DNA from: Flavobacteriaceae bacterium
GTDB lineage: Bacteria; Bacteroidota; Bacteroidia; Flavobacteriales; Flavobacteriaceae
Direction: 5' to 3'
Assembly: GCA_021647405.1 (NCBI GenBank)
Contig: JAKIUU010000002.1
Span: forward strand, 62,001 to 126,000
DNA length: 64,000 bases
The notes beneath the pieces were generated by a model that saw only the letters and a program-made list of their open reading frames with translations, was not told the origin of the DNA and made no database searches. Positions 32,241 through 41,400 of this stretch are shown here, in pieces (the stretch's first letter is position 1; every line of letters starts with the position of its first letter). The position numbers were made by a program, and so were the translations under genes.

Positions 32241-32299
32241 TTTTAAACTTTAGGTAAGTTTTTTCTTTTCTTTTCGACTCATCTAAAAACTCACAACTA

Positions 32300-33262
32300 A
32301 TGAAAAGGTTCTTTTTTTTTATTCTATCTGTAGTTGTTATTGGCTGTTCTAATAATGATTCTCAAAACTTAAATCTAGAACCCGATAGTGCCATAAACAA
32401 TGATTTAACAGGTGTCTTAAATTTATTTCCATTGGCTTTAAACCCCGAATTTACGGCTGTTTCAAAAGTAGATATTAATGATGGCGTATTGGTAGGTATT
32501 GTAAATTTTGGGGCTGAAATTCGTGTTTATCCCTACCCTTTTGTTGTCCATAATGAAATTATAAATGACAATTTCCAAGGTCAAGAATACGCTTTTAGCT
32601 ATTGCCCCATAACCAAAAGTTCATTGGCATTTACAAGAAATGAAATTTTTAGATCTTCGGGGCTTCTCTTTAAACAGAATTTAGCGGCTTGGGACGATAA
32701 AACAGAATCACTTTGGTCTCAAATGCTCATAAAAGGGATTAAAGGACCAAAAGAAAATACCCGATTTAACACCATACCTGTGGTAGAAACCACTTGGAAA
32801 ACTGTAAAACAATATTTTCCCAATGCAAAAGTGGTGTCTTCAAATTTATTTTCAACAAAAGGGGAGCCTTCAGGTGGTAATGGCGGTACAAATAGTGGAA
32901 GTGCCCCTGTTTCAAATGAGCTTGTTTATGGTATTTTAGATGATTTTAGTAATATTAGAATTTTTAAGTATTCTGATTTTTCTACTAAATCAACTGTTAA
33001 TGTGACCATTCAATCTCAAAAATACATCGTTTATGGTAGCAGTAGCAAACATATTATCAATGCTTTTAAAGTTGCTAACTTTAACGACTTTAGTGTTATA
33101 GAAAATGATTTCCCCTTTGTTTTAAAAAACACCAATGGTATAAAATATGACATTTTAGGAAGGGGCATAAACGGAACATCATTAGCAAAACCCCAATACG
33201 CCTATGTGGCCATTTGGAGTGCTTGGGAAGATTTTTATTCTAATTTTACGTTTCAAAAATAA
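32300..33262 (+). CDS. DUF3179-family lipoprotein
   Basis: A 320-residue lipoprotein (SVVVIGCSNND, Cys near 16). The family core is EYAFSYCPITKSSLAFTRN, a cysteine-containing motif shared by DUF3179 proteins, followed by SGLLFKQNLAAWDDKTESLWSQM and YVAIWSAWEDFYSNF. The biochemical function is unknown. A Gly/Ser-rich loop (GGNGGTNSGSA) lies near residue 195. It stands alone between palindromic repeats. Confidence 0.8.
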   Translation: MKRFFFFILSVVVIGCSNNDSQNLNLEPDSAINNDLTGVLNLFPLALNPEFTAVSKVDINDGVLVGIVNFGAEIRVYPYPFVVHNEIINDNFQGQEYAFSYCPITKSSLAFTRNEIFRSSGLLFKQNLAAWDDKTESLWSQMLIKGIKGPKENTRFNTIPVVETTWKTVKQYFPNAKVVSSNLFSTKGEPSGGNGGTNSGSAPVSNELVYGILDDFSNIRIFKYSDFSTKSTVNVTIQSQKYIVYGSSSKHIINAFKVANFNDFSVIENDFPFVLKNTNGIKYDILGRGINGTSLAKPQYAYVAIWSAWEDFYSNFTFQK

Positions 33263-33270
33263 GCCTTGAT

Positions 33271-33305
33271 CACCTCTTTCAGAGTTTAAAACTCTGGAAG
33301 AGGTG
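33271..33305. repeat. Palindrome of the AGAGTTT-AAACTCT family
   Basis: Arms CACCTCTTTCAGAGTTT and AAACTCTGGAAGAGGTG, one mismatch. It lies just after the DUF3179 gene, in a position suited to transcription termination. Confidence 0.75.
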
Positions 33306-33315
33306 AATATAATAT

Positions 33316-33459
33316 TTAAACGCCCATCTCTAAATAAAACAAATGCAAAACATAAATAATATAGCCATAACTTAAAAAAACGATTAAACTTAAAAGTAGA
33401 ATATATTTTTCTTTAAAAAAATCTAGTAGTCCCGCTAATTTATTTTGGCTGTTTTTCAT
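33316..33459 (-). CDS. Putative 47-residue single-pass membrane protein
   Basis: A short minus-strand frame starts at ATG 33457-33459: MKNSQNKLAGLLDFFKEKY followed by a hydrophobic helix ILLLSLIVFLSYGYIIYVL and HLFYLEMGV. One charged N-terminal end plus one clean membrane span is typical of small membrane proteins. It lies downstream of the T9SS operon on the same strand. There is no homology evidence, and chance cannot be excluded in AT-rich DNA. Confidence 0.4.
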   Translation of the reverse strand: MKNSQNKLAGLLDFFKEKYILLLSLIVFLSYGYIIYVLHLFYLEMGV

Positions 33460-33500
33460 AAATTATTGGTTTTGGTTAGTAAATAAATATATATTTAAAA

Positions 33501-33530
33501 ACCCTTCCAGATTCTTAAGTCTGAAAGGTG
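33501..33530. repeat. Imperfect palindrome at the end of the T9SS operon
   Basis: ACCCTTCCAGATTCTTAAG and TCTGAAAGGTG form an imperfect hairpin 5 bp beyond the stop of the MBG-domain gene. It is a possible terminator and a member of the same palindrome family. Confidence 0.5.
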
Positions 33531-33534
33531 TAAA

Positions 33535-35862
33535 TTAATCTTTTATAAGCTTTCTAATTGCGATGCCTTTTTCTGAATATATCTTTACAAAGTACAAGCC
33601 TACTGCTAACTCTTTTGTGTTAATTTTATTAAAATCTGACTTGATAGTTTTTAGTTTTTTGCCTAATAAGGAATAGATTACTACTTGCTCAATATTAGCA
33701 GAAGCGCTAATTGATAAAATATTTGTTACAGGGTTGGGGTAAAGGCTTAACCCTTTAATAGTATTTGTATCAATACCTAAAACTTCATCTGTAGAAAAGT
33801 TCCATGAAGTATTAGCAGAGAAACCAGGAAACGCATTACCCGATAAATCTTCAAAAGCTGTATTGGGTATCTCTACATATAAATCTGTATTACTTGGTAA
33901 AGTTAACGATGGGCTTATATATATAGTTACTGTACCATTTAATTCTACTGCTTTTGAAGAAGTATTATCTATAGTTACATCTGAACCATTTACTGGAATA
34001 GTAGCCACAACTATATCGTCACTTGAGCGTTTAATTAAAATATCTCCTGTTCCTTTTTGGATATCTTCATTAAATATAATTTGTAAATTACTTGAAGTAA
34101 CACCTGTGTCGTCATCTGCCGGAACAGTGCCTATAATTTCTGGTGGCGTAACATCTAAAGTGTTAAAATTCATTATGTTTCCATTAACTGTCCCCTGATT
34201 GTTTGTACCTTTTATTCTGTAATAGTAAAGCGTATTTTCTGTTAAATTTGTAAGTGACAAACTGACTGCTTTTGCCCCAGATTCTGCTGTTATTGTAGCT
34301 GGTGAACCCGATACTGTTGTAGCTCCTGTTAAATCTGAAGCTAACCCATATTCAAAACTGGTAGTGGTTGTAGCACCGCCATCATTGAGTGTCCCATTTA
34401 AAACAGCTTCTGTGATAGTAATATTTGAAGCCGCTTGTGTTGTCGCCACAACAGCGGCAGATGTAATGGTTAAATTCGCACTAACATAGGTGATATTGTA
34501 ATTAGTATTGGTCAGTGTTGAACTGATTGCATAATTTCCTACTGATTCTCCTGTCGATCTTGTCAAAGATCCTGTTATATTATCTCCCGTTTCTAAAGTG
34601 CCACTTGTCATTTGATACGTTAATGTGGGATCGGGATCTCCATAGACCTTGCTCTTTGCATCTGCTGTAATGGTAATCGCTTTTGTGGTAATCGCTAAAT
34701 TAGCACTCACATATGTGATGTTGTAATTGCTCCCAGCTGTAAGTGTCCCTTGACTTATTGCATAACTATTGACATCCTCTCCTGTCGCTCTTGTCAAAGA
34801 TCCTGTAATGTTATCGCCTGTCTCCAAATTACCTGTTGTGATTTGATAGGTCAATGGTGGGTCACTTTGACCATAGATTTTTGTTTTTGCGTCTGCTGCA
34901 ATGGTAATCGCTTTTGTGGTGTCTGTGTTATCCACACTTACTATCTGATCTGACAATGTATCAAAATGGTCATCACTACTGTCATCAACTACAGCTATCG
35001 TGATATTAATGGTCTGCGTACCATCAATAATACCGTCACTTACTCCAGTAACGGTTACTGTCTGGGCTACATTCCAGTTCGAAGTTGTAAAAGTTAGGGT
35101 AGATTTATCTACTATAGATTCTCCAGTATCTCCACTGACAACACTGATTACTACATTGCTACTTGGCTTTGCATCTAATACCACGGTAAAGGTATCAGTT
35201 GTGCCGCTCTCATCAGTATTTGTGCTTGCTGCTGTCTCTACTATAGTAAAGCCAGCCATATAGTTATCAAAACTATCAGATGTTAATTGTGTTCCTGGGA
35301 AATTTGTACAGTCTGGGAAACCAAAGATTATTGGCCCACAAGCTGTAAAAGTTTGACCAATAAATAAGGAACCAGTTTCAAAACTAATTGATGGGTTTTT
35401 TGTTTTATCTAAATATTTCATTTTAATATGAAATAGTTTTTTAGGAGTCCCCGTAACATTATTTGAAGTTATCGTGCCTGAACTCACACCTTGTTGAAAA
35501 CTTAGAGATACTCGTGATGTTGTATTGTCATTTTTAACAAAGTCTTTATATGCAGGAAATCCATACACTTCTCCTAATATATATCCTATTGGTTGTGTGT
35601 ATTCTATATTGCTATTAGCGACAATATTATCGCCAAATGCCAATGTATTGTAGTTAATATACAATTGTCCTGAACCCAATTTAAAATCTGTATCTGTACT
35701 TACCATTACATCTACTTCATAATAGTCATTTGTACCATCATTGGTGTTTTGTAAATTCGCAAAGCTATAGCTTACCTGTTGTGCATTAAGCTGTATTGTC
35801 GCAATAAAAATTAATAATAAGGTCAATGTCTTATTTTTAATGTTTGTGTAAAGTTTTTCCAT
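33535..35862 (-). CDS. T9SS-secreted protein with cohesin-like, Calx-beta-like, MBG and Ig-like domains
   Basis: A 775-residue secreted protein. After the signal peptide (LIFIATIQLNAQ) comes a beta domain around residues 28-200 that looks cohesin-like (DVMVSTDTDFKLGSGQLYINYN, then KKLFHIKMKYLD). A Calx-beta-like repeat spans about 210-310. Two MBG repeats are near 317-466 (KAITIAADAKTKIYG and KAITITADAKSKVYG). A fibronectin-like segment and an SbsA-like Ig domain (PPEIIGTVPADDDTGVTSSNLQIIF) follow. The end is a type A sorting domain (LSLYPNPVTNILSIS to FVKIYSEKGIAIRKLIKD), so it crosses the outer membrane by T9SS. It is the last gene of the operon, 11 bp after the cohesin-like gene. Confidence 0.85.
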   Translation of the reverse strand: MEKLYTNIKNKTLTLLLIFIATIQLNAQQVSYSFANLQNTNDGTNDYYEVDVMVSTDTDFKLGSGQLYINYNTLAFGDNIVANSNIEYTQPIGYILGEVYGFPAYKDFVKNDNTTSRVSLSFQQGVSSGTITSNNVTGTPKKLFHIKMKYLDKTKNPSISFETGSLFIGQTFTACGPIIFGFPDCTNFPGTQLTSDSFDNYMAGFTIVETAASTNTDESGTTDTFTVVLDAKPSSNVVISVVSGDTGESIVDKSTLTFTTSNWNVAQTVTVTGVSDGIIDGTQTINITIAVVDDSSDDHFDTLSDQIVSVDNTDTTKAITIAADAKTKIYGQSDPPLTYQITTGNLETGDNITGSLTRATGEDVNSYAISQGTLTAGSNYNITYVSANLAITTKAITITADAKSKVYGDPDPTLTYQMTSGTLETGDNITGSLTRSTGESVGNYAISSTLTNTNYNITYVSANLTITSAAVVATTQAASNITITEAVLNGTLNDGGATTTTSFEYGLASDLTGATTVSGSPATITAESGAKAVSLSLTNLTENTLYYYRIKGTNNQGTVNGNIMNFNTLDVTPPEIIGTVPADDDTGVTSSNLQIIFNEDIQKGTGDILIKRSSDDIVVATIPVNGSDVTIDNTSSKAVELNGTVTIYISPSLTLPSNTDLYVEIPNTAFEDLSGNAFPGFSANTSWNFSTDEVLGIDTNTIKGLSLYPNPVTNILSISASANIEQVVIYSLLGKKLKTIKSDFNKINTKELAVGLYFVKIYSEKGIAIRKLIKD
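34464..34914. repeat. Tandem MBG repeats at DNA level
   Basis: Two about 225-bp units encode MBG domains with nearly identical blocks (LETGDNITGSLTR and YNITYVSANL in both). Similarity at DNA level suggests recent duplication or gene conversion. Confidence 0.8.
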
Positions 35863-35873
35863 AATTATTAAAT

Positions 35874-38429
35874 TTAAATTTGTTGCCCTTTACCAATATT
35901 GGGGTTTATAATGTTATTTATATCTGTATTTTGAATTTGACCATTCATATCTAAATCGGCATTAGAGTATCCTGAACTTCCTAATAACAATACAATATTT
36001 GTTAAATCAGTATTTTGAATTTGACCATTTTTGTCATAATCTCCTCCAATCATAACAAAAACACCATTTATATTTTTAACTGAATTGCTGCTACCTAAAA
36101 TCAATGAAGTATCTGTTGTAAAGTCTAAATTTAAGTGCGTTGATGAAAGGTAAACCGAATTAGAAGTAATTATTCCTAAATGATTACGATGTTTTACTGA
36201 TACATAATAGTTGCCATTAGTTACCTCTAAAGATAAACTTGAAACACCATCAATATCTACAACATCTCCATCTCTTTGTAATAAAGCCGATTGTCCTAAA
36301 ACAACATTGTTTTTATTTGAGCTATCTCTAAGCTCTACCCAAACCCAATCTACAATATTGTCTTTAGCATCTCCTGTTCCAGAAGTTCCACCTATATTAA
36401 ACACGCTTGAACTCACAGTTCTACGATCACTATATGGACTTGTTGTTGGTAAATAATTTGAACGTAAATTATCATTCATTAAACCTGTAGTAGTTGGATT
36501 AGAAAATGCACCTTGTAAAAACACTTTTAATGATAAACCCACTTTATTGACAAGGGTTAGGACGCCTGTTTCTAAAGGTGTACTACTTATATCAACATTG
36601 TTAATATCGCTTATTATTATATTTGAAAAATTAAATTGATAACTTCCAAGAGTTGTACCGCTGGCTATAGAAATTGGAAGTTGAATTATTGATAAATCAC
36701 CATTACTTAATGTTGCGCCACTAACAGAATAAAGGATTACTCTATAAGTTGTTTCAGTTAAATTAGAAGCAGATAAAGTAAATCCAGTAGTTCTATCAGT
36801 TATATCTATATTAATTATATCTAAAACAAAACCTAAAGGCAATTCCAAATCAAATTGAACACCTTTAACCGCATCATTATTCTTTAATAAAATTTGACAC
36901 AAATTAGTTTTATTGCGATCTATTTTCTTATTTTCAATCATTAAATAGTTAGGAGAAAATACCGATGCTTGTACTGTAATTAAATCCTGCCCACTAGCCC
37001 CGTTATGCCTAAATGAAATGGTTTGTGAAAAAGTTCCTTTATTTATAGGAGTGAAATCTATATTAATATCTTTATAGGTTCCAACTGGTATTGTTAAGGG
37101 TAGTTGAATATCCAAACTCATTTCGGTAGCATTATAAATCACTTCGTCAATTAATAATGAGGCACTTCCTGTATTGGTTAATCTAATAGTGGTTTGCCTA
37201 GTTTCAGTAATTGGAACACTTCCATAAGAAATACTTCCTGGATTAATAGATAGGTTTGGTGAATTGACTTGAATAGAGCCATTATAAATATCGGAAACGG
37301 TATTCCCTAAAGTTGCATTAGAAATAATAGCATTTGAAATAATTAATGAATAGTTACCAGAAGACACAATAGGTTTCAGCTTAAAGCTAAATAATTCACC
37401 ACTATCACCAATAAAATCTATATTTGAACTTGAATATGCTATAAACCTCAATTTATTTCCTGAAATTAAACTTACACCAATGGAATGACTATTAAAACGA
37501 CCAGATTCAACAATAGAATTAGCTACGTATTCAAAACCACTTGGTAATAGTAGGTCAAATTGGAAGCCTGTAAATGTTTCCATATTTTCAATAACCACAG
37601 GGATAGTAACCTCTGTATTGATTTCACCAGCTCCTGATCCAATTTTAATTTCATTCACAGCATAGACTTCTGCTGATAAACTTACTTTTTGAATTTTCCG
37701 TAATGGATCAGCATCTGTATTGGTAAAACTGAGTTCCTTTGTATCATTAAACTTGGAAGCCGTATCTATAAGTGCTGTTAAAGTAGCTGAAGAATTTGCA
37801 GCTATGGTAACAGGGAAACTCTGTTGTATACTAAATGGTGTAATTGAATTTATACTTGTCAATTCTAATGGCATATTCCCTAAATTTTGCACAGTAATAC
37901 TTCTACTCAGACTATTTCCTATTGGTACTCTACCAAAATCAACACTGGTTGTAACAATATTCATTTTAGGTCCCAATACTTTTAAACTACCATTTTGAGA
38001 CGTTGATGCGAGTGTTCCGCCTTGTGGAGATGACACTACTATATTTGAAACATTAAGAGAAAAATCACCGGGAAGTGTTTTAGAAATTAATTTGAGTGTA
38101 GTTAAATCTCCAGTAGTTCCTGAAATTATGTCATTACTTGCAGAATATAAAATAACTCTAATAACACCTGCTGATAGGGTACTCACGCCTAGTGTGTGAC
38201 CAGATGCTCTAGCTGTTAATAGGTGACCCGTTGCTAAGCTAAGAGCATTTTCATCAAAATTAATATCAAACTGAATAGCCGATATAACATCTGTATTATT
38301 CAAGGATATAGGTAAATCAAATGCAGTTTCTGTATTTACTTCTTTGGTTCCTAAAATAATTGTATTCTGAGAATTTAAAGTATGAAATAGAAAAATAAAT
38401 GGCAATAAAAATAAATAACGGTTTTTCAT
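35874..38429 (-). CDS. Secreted multi-cohesin-like protein with ASH-type linkers and C-terminal dockerin-like pair
   Basis: An 851-residue exported protein (signal FIFLFHTLNSQ). Three similar modules at about 22-150, 257-392 and 497-632 carry the cohesin-like core VISAIQFDINFDENAL, FTGFQFDLLLPSGFEYV and VKGVQFDLELPLGFVLDI. Two choice-of-anchor D/ASH-type domains (VDFGRVPIGNSLSRSITVQNLGNMPLEL; ISYGSVPITETRQTTIRLTNTGS) separate them. A hemagglutinin-like segment (VSLKVFLQGAF-type, LLQRDGDVVDIDGVSSLSL) follows. The last 60 residues hold two dockerin-like calcium loops (DYDKNGQIQNTD, DLDMNGQIQNTD). No T9SS sorting domain is visible. Its ATG shares one base with the stop of the protease gene (TAATG), so translation is coupled. 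Confidence 0.82.
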   Translation of the reverse strand: MKNRYLFLLPFIFLFHTLNSQNTIILGTKEVNTETAFDLPISLNNTDVISAIQFDINFDENALSLATGHLLTARASGHTLGVSTLSAGVIRVILYSASNDIISGTTGDLTTLKLISKTLPGDFSLNVSNIVVSSPQGGTLASTSQNGSLKVLGPKMNIVTTSVDFGRVPIGNSLSRSITVQNLGNMPLELTSINSITPFSIQQSFPVTIAANSSATLTALIDTASKFNDTKELSFTNTDADPLRKIQKVSLSAEVYAVNEIKIGSGAGEINTEVTIPVVIENMETFTGFQFDLLLPSGFEYVANSIVESGRFNSHSIGVSLISGNKLRFIAYSSSNIDFIGDSGELFSFKLKPIVSSGNYSLIISNAIISNATLGNTVSDIYNGSIQVNSPNLSINPGSISYGSVPITETRQTTIRLTNTGSASLLIDEVIYNATEMSLDIQLPLTIPVGTYKDINIDFTPINKGTFSQTISFRHNGASGQDLITVQASVFSPNYLMIENKKIDRNKTNLCQILLKNNDAVKGVQFDLELPLGFVLDIINIDITDRTTGFTLSASNLTETTYRVILYSVSGATLSNGDLSIIQLPISIASGTTLGSYQFNFSNIIISDINNVDISSTPLETGVLTLVNKVGLSLKVFLQGAFSNPTTTGLMNDNLRSNYLPTTSPYSDRRTVSSSVFNIGGTSGTGDAKDNIVDWVWVELRDSSNKNNVVLGQSALLQRDGDVVDIDGVSSLSLEVTNGNYYVSVKHRNHLGIITSNSVYLSSTHLNLDFTTDTSLILGSSNSVKNINGVFVMIGGDYDKNGQIQNTDLTNIVLLLGSSGYSNADLDMNGQIQNTDINNIINPNIGKGQQI

Positions 38430-41400
38430 TATTTAACTAATATTATCTGTTTCACTTCACGTTTTTTAACTCCTCCTGATCTTATTACATCTACAACTAA
38501 GAAGTATATGCCATCGTTAAGAGAACTCAAATCAATTGAAGTGTCTGTATGTCCTGAAGTATTCTTGAATACATCACTAACCCAAACTTTTTGACCTTGA
38601 ATACTATAAGCACTCATTTGTACTTTATCCATTTTCTCTGGTAAATAATAACTGATATTTAATAAACCATTTGTTGGATTTGGTGACATTATAAAAATAT
38701 CTGTTTGATCTGTCTGTATTGGTGCTTCAATACTTAAAACAGAACCCTCTTTATAAATAGCATTTAGTTTTAAGCCTTTAGTGGCAGCAACAACTGCTTT
38801 GTCAATATCAAAACTTACTTCGCTGGTTGATGTTTTGGTTAATAGTTTTGTTTTTCCTGCTGTGATTGTGACATCTCCAAAACTATACATCATCATAATT
38901 TGCTGATTATCCTGCTGATAATTTAACCATTCAAATTTTGGTAAGTCTTTTGAAATAGAATAAGTGAAGTCTTTATCAAACGCCAATTGTAATCCTGCAA
39001 TAGCTTCTTTACTCTCTACATATAAATCATCTCCTTCCCAATAAAAAATAGCATCACCTTTTGGCGTATTATCATAATAGACAATACTGTTACTTCCTTT
39101 GGTAGCTATTTTACCTGAGCTTGGGTTTAAAATAATATCTACCGTTCCTACAATATCCAATACATTTACAGCTGTGTCATTGTTTACATCTGCTGCTTTT
39201 AAAATAAAGGGGGTTGGATTGTTACCCAATATATAATCTACGTCTTGTACCAAGTCCATTACATTTACATCAAAGTCCCCATTACTATCTCCAAGCATTG
39301 AAGTGAGTGGTTGGGTAGCCACCGTTTTTGAAAAATCTGTTTCATCAAAACTTGTTCTTAGTATTTTATATTGATAATAATATCGTTTCCCTTCTTCTAC
39401 ATTGTAATCTACTAATTGATTGTCTGTTATTAAGTTGGTGTTTATTTTTGTTGACTCTGTATAAGTACTGTCTGTAATGGCTTCATAGCGGTACATATTA
39501 TAGCCTAAAACATCTTCTAGTAAAGTAGAGTCCGGCACTTCCCAATCTAAGGTGATTTCTCCTAAGCCAGGGGTTGCTAAAAACCCTGCGGAAGCTGAAC
39601 CTGCACTTTGTACCAACATATTAAAACGACTATCCTCAATAGGAATATCAAAATAATCTAAATCGCGCGCGCCAGAAACTCTAATTCTATTGATACCATC
39701 GGCTGCCCCTATTTTTACCTCGTGTGTTACAGAATATATCTTACCGTCTGGCGACCAAGTTCCTGTTTCTGAAATAATTTTTTGAGTATAAGGCTCTCGC
39801 ACTCCGTAGCTAATTTGTGGTGGATAATTAGTATCCATAGCTCTGTTAAAATACACATCAAAAGTATGTGTACCTACTCCTACAGGATCCATCAATTCAT
39901 ATTCATCTTGGGCGTCTTTGCCATCTACTAGAACTTTCCATACGATTGCGTGGTTGGCTTCATATGGTACTGGGGAAATACTATCTAAATTGACAAATCC
40001 GGAAAACTGTGAATAGTTCACAATGTCATTTACCTCTTTTCTATATTTTGATAGATCTGATGTACCTAAATAGGCATTTATCGGAGAATTATTTTGTTCT
40101 GTCTCAGCTGATAAAGAAATTTCATTATCAAAAATATTAATTTTAATATTTTGCTCACTTATAACATCACATTCAATACCCAAAGGAATAGCACCTCTCC
40201 ACTCTCTATTACTTCTTGAATTATTTATGAAGTTCAAATTTGTCGAATTAGAGTTAACTAAACCACTTAAATAAGATATTGAATATACATCATTGTAATA
40301 AAAATTACTATCCTCAATAGTAAATGCACTTCCAAAAGCCAAAAGCCTAAACAAAGAGCAATCTGACATCAATATATTCTTTGCTAACACATTTTCCCCT
40401 CCATAAAATCCATGTATCGTATGTCCTCCTGAAGGGGGATTAATCCCTTTAATTTCTGAAAACTCAAGAATTGATTTATTTTCATTTAAACTTCTAAAAT
40501 TAAGCCCCACCCAATAATTATCTTCATTTTGAAAAACAACTAAAGAATCTTTGGTTCCTTTTGCTATCATTCTAGAATTATTTATTAAGGAAATTTTTTT
40601 ATCATCTGCTATATTTATTGTAGTACCTGGTTTAATGGTTAAGGTTGCATTTCCACTTAAAATTAAATTATCAGAAACTAAATACTCTTTATTTGCATAT
40701 AGTGTTAAATCATAATTAATGACACCATAAAGTAAAATTGAATTTTTAACATTAATCACAAACTCAGTTGAAGTCAAATAATCTGTATTTGACCCAAACC
40801 AGACTTTTAGATTAAATTTAATATTCACATTATTAGCCACATTAGGTGCAATCTTAATTTTTAAAGACTTGGTTAAATCTTGTAGAGTAGCGTAGGCAGA
40901 AACGGAGCCAATACTTATAATGCTATCAATTATGGTGGCTTTAGAAGTATCTTCAAATTCTGCAAATTCTATGCCTACTCTCACGTCATCTGTTGGGCCC
41001 CAATAATTTTTTATTAGAGGGAAGATTTCGATAGTTTCATTAGGTTCTAGATACCCATTTCCATTTTGACCATTGATGGTGTCTTTTGTTATGGCACTTA
41101 ATACTTTTAATTGTGGCGTAGGTACTGCATCAATGGCTGCTAATATATCAACATAGTTCGAAGCTGTATTAATCAAATTCCCAAATAATAATTCTTTACT
41201 GTCCGTAGGTTTTTGTTGTAGGTATAATGCGATACCACCAGCCACTAATGGCGTAGACATAGAAGTGCCTGTTAAGGTTCTATAACCACCATTAGGTACG
41301 GTACTCATAATGCCACTTCCCGGTGCTTTTACTTCATAATTTAATAAATTGGAATATTTAGAAAATATAGGCCCATCCTGATCATAATTTGAATATAAAG

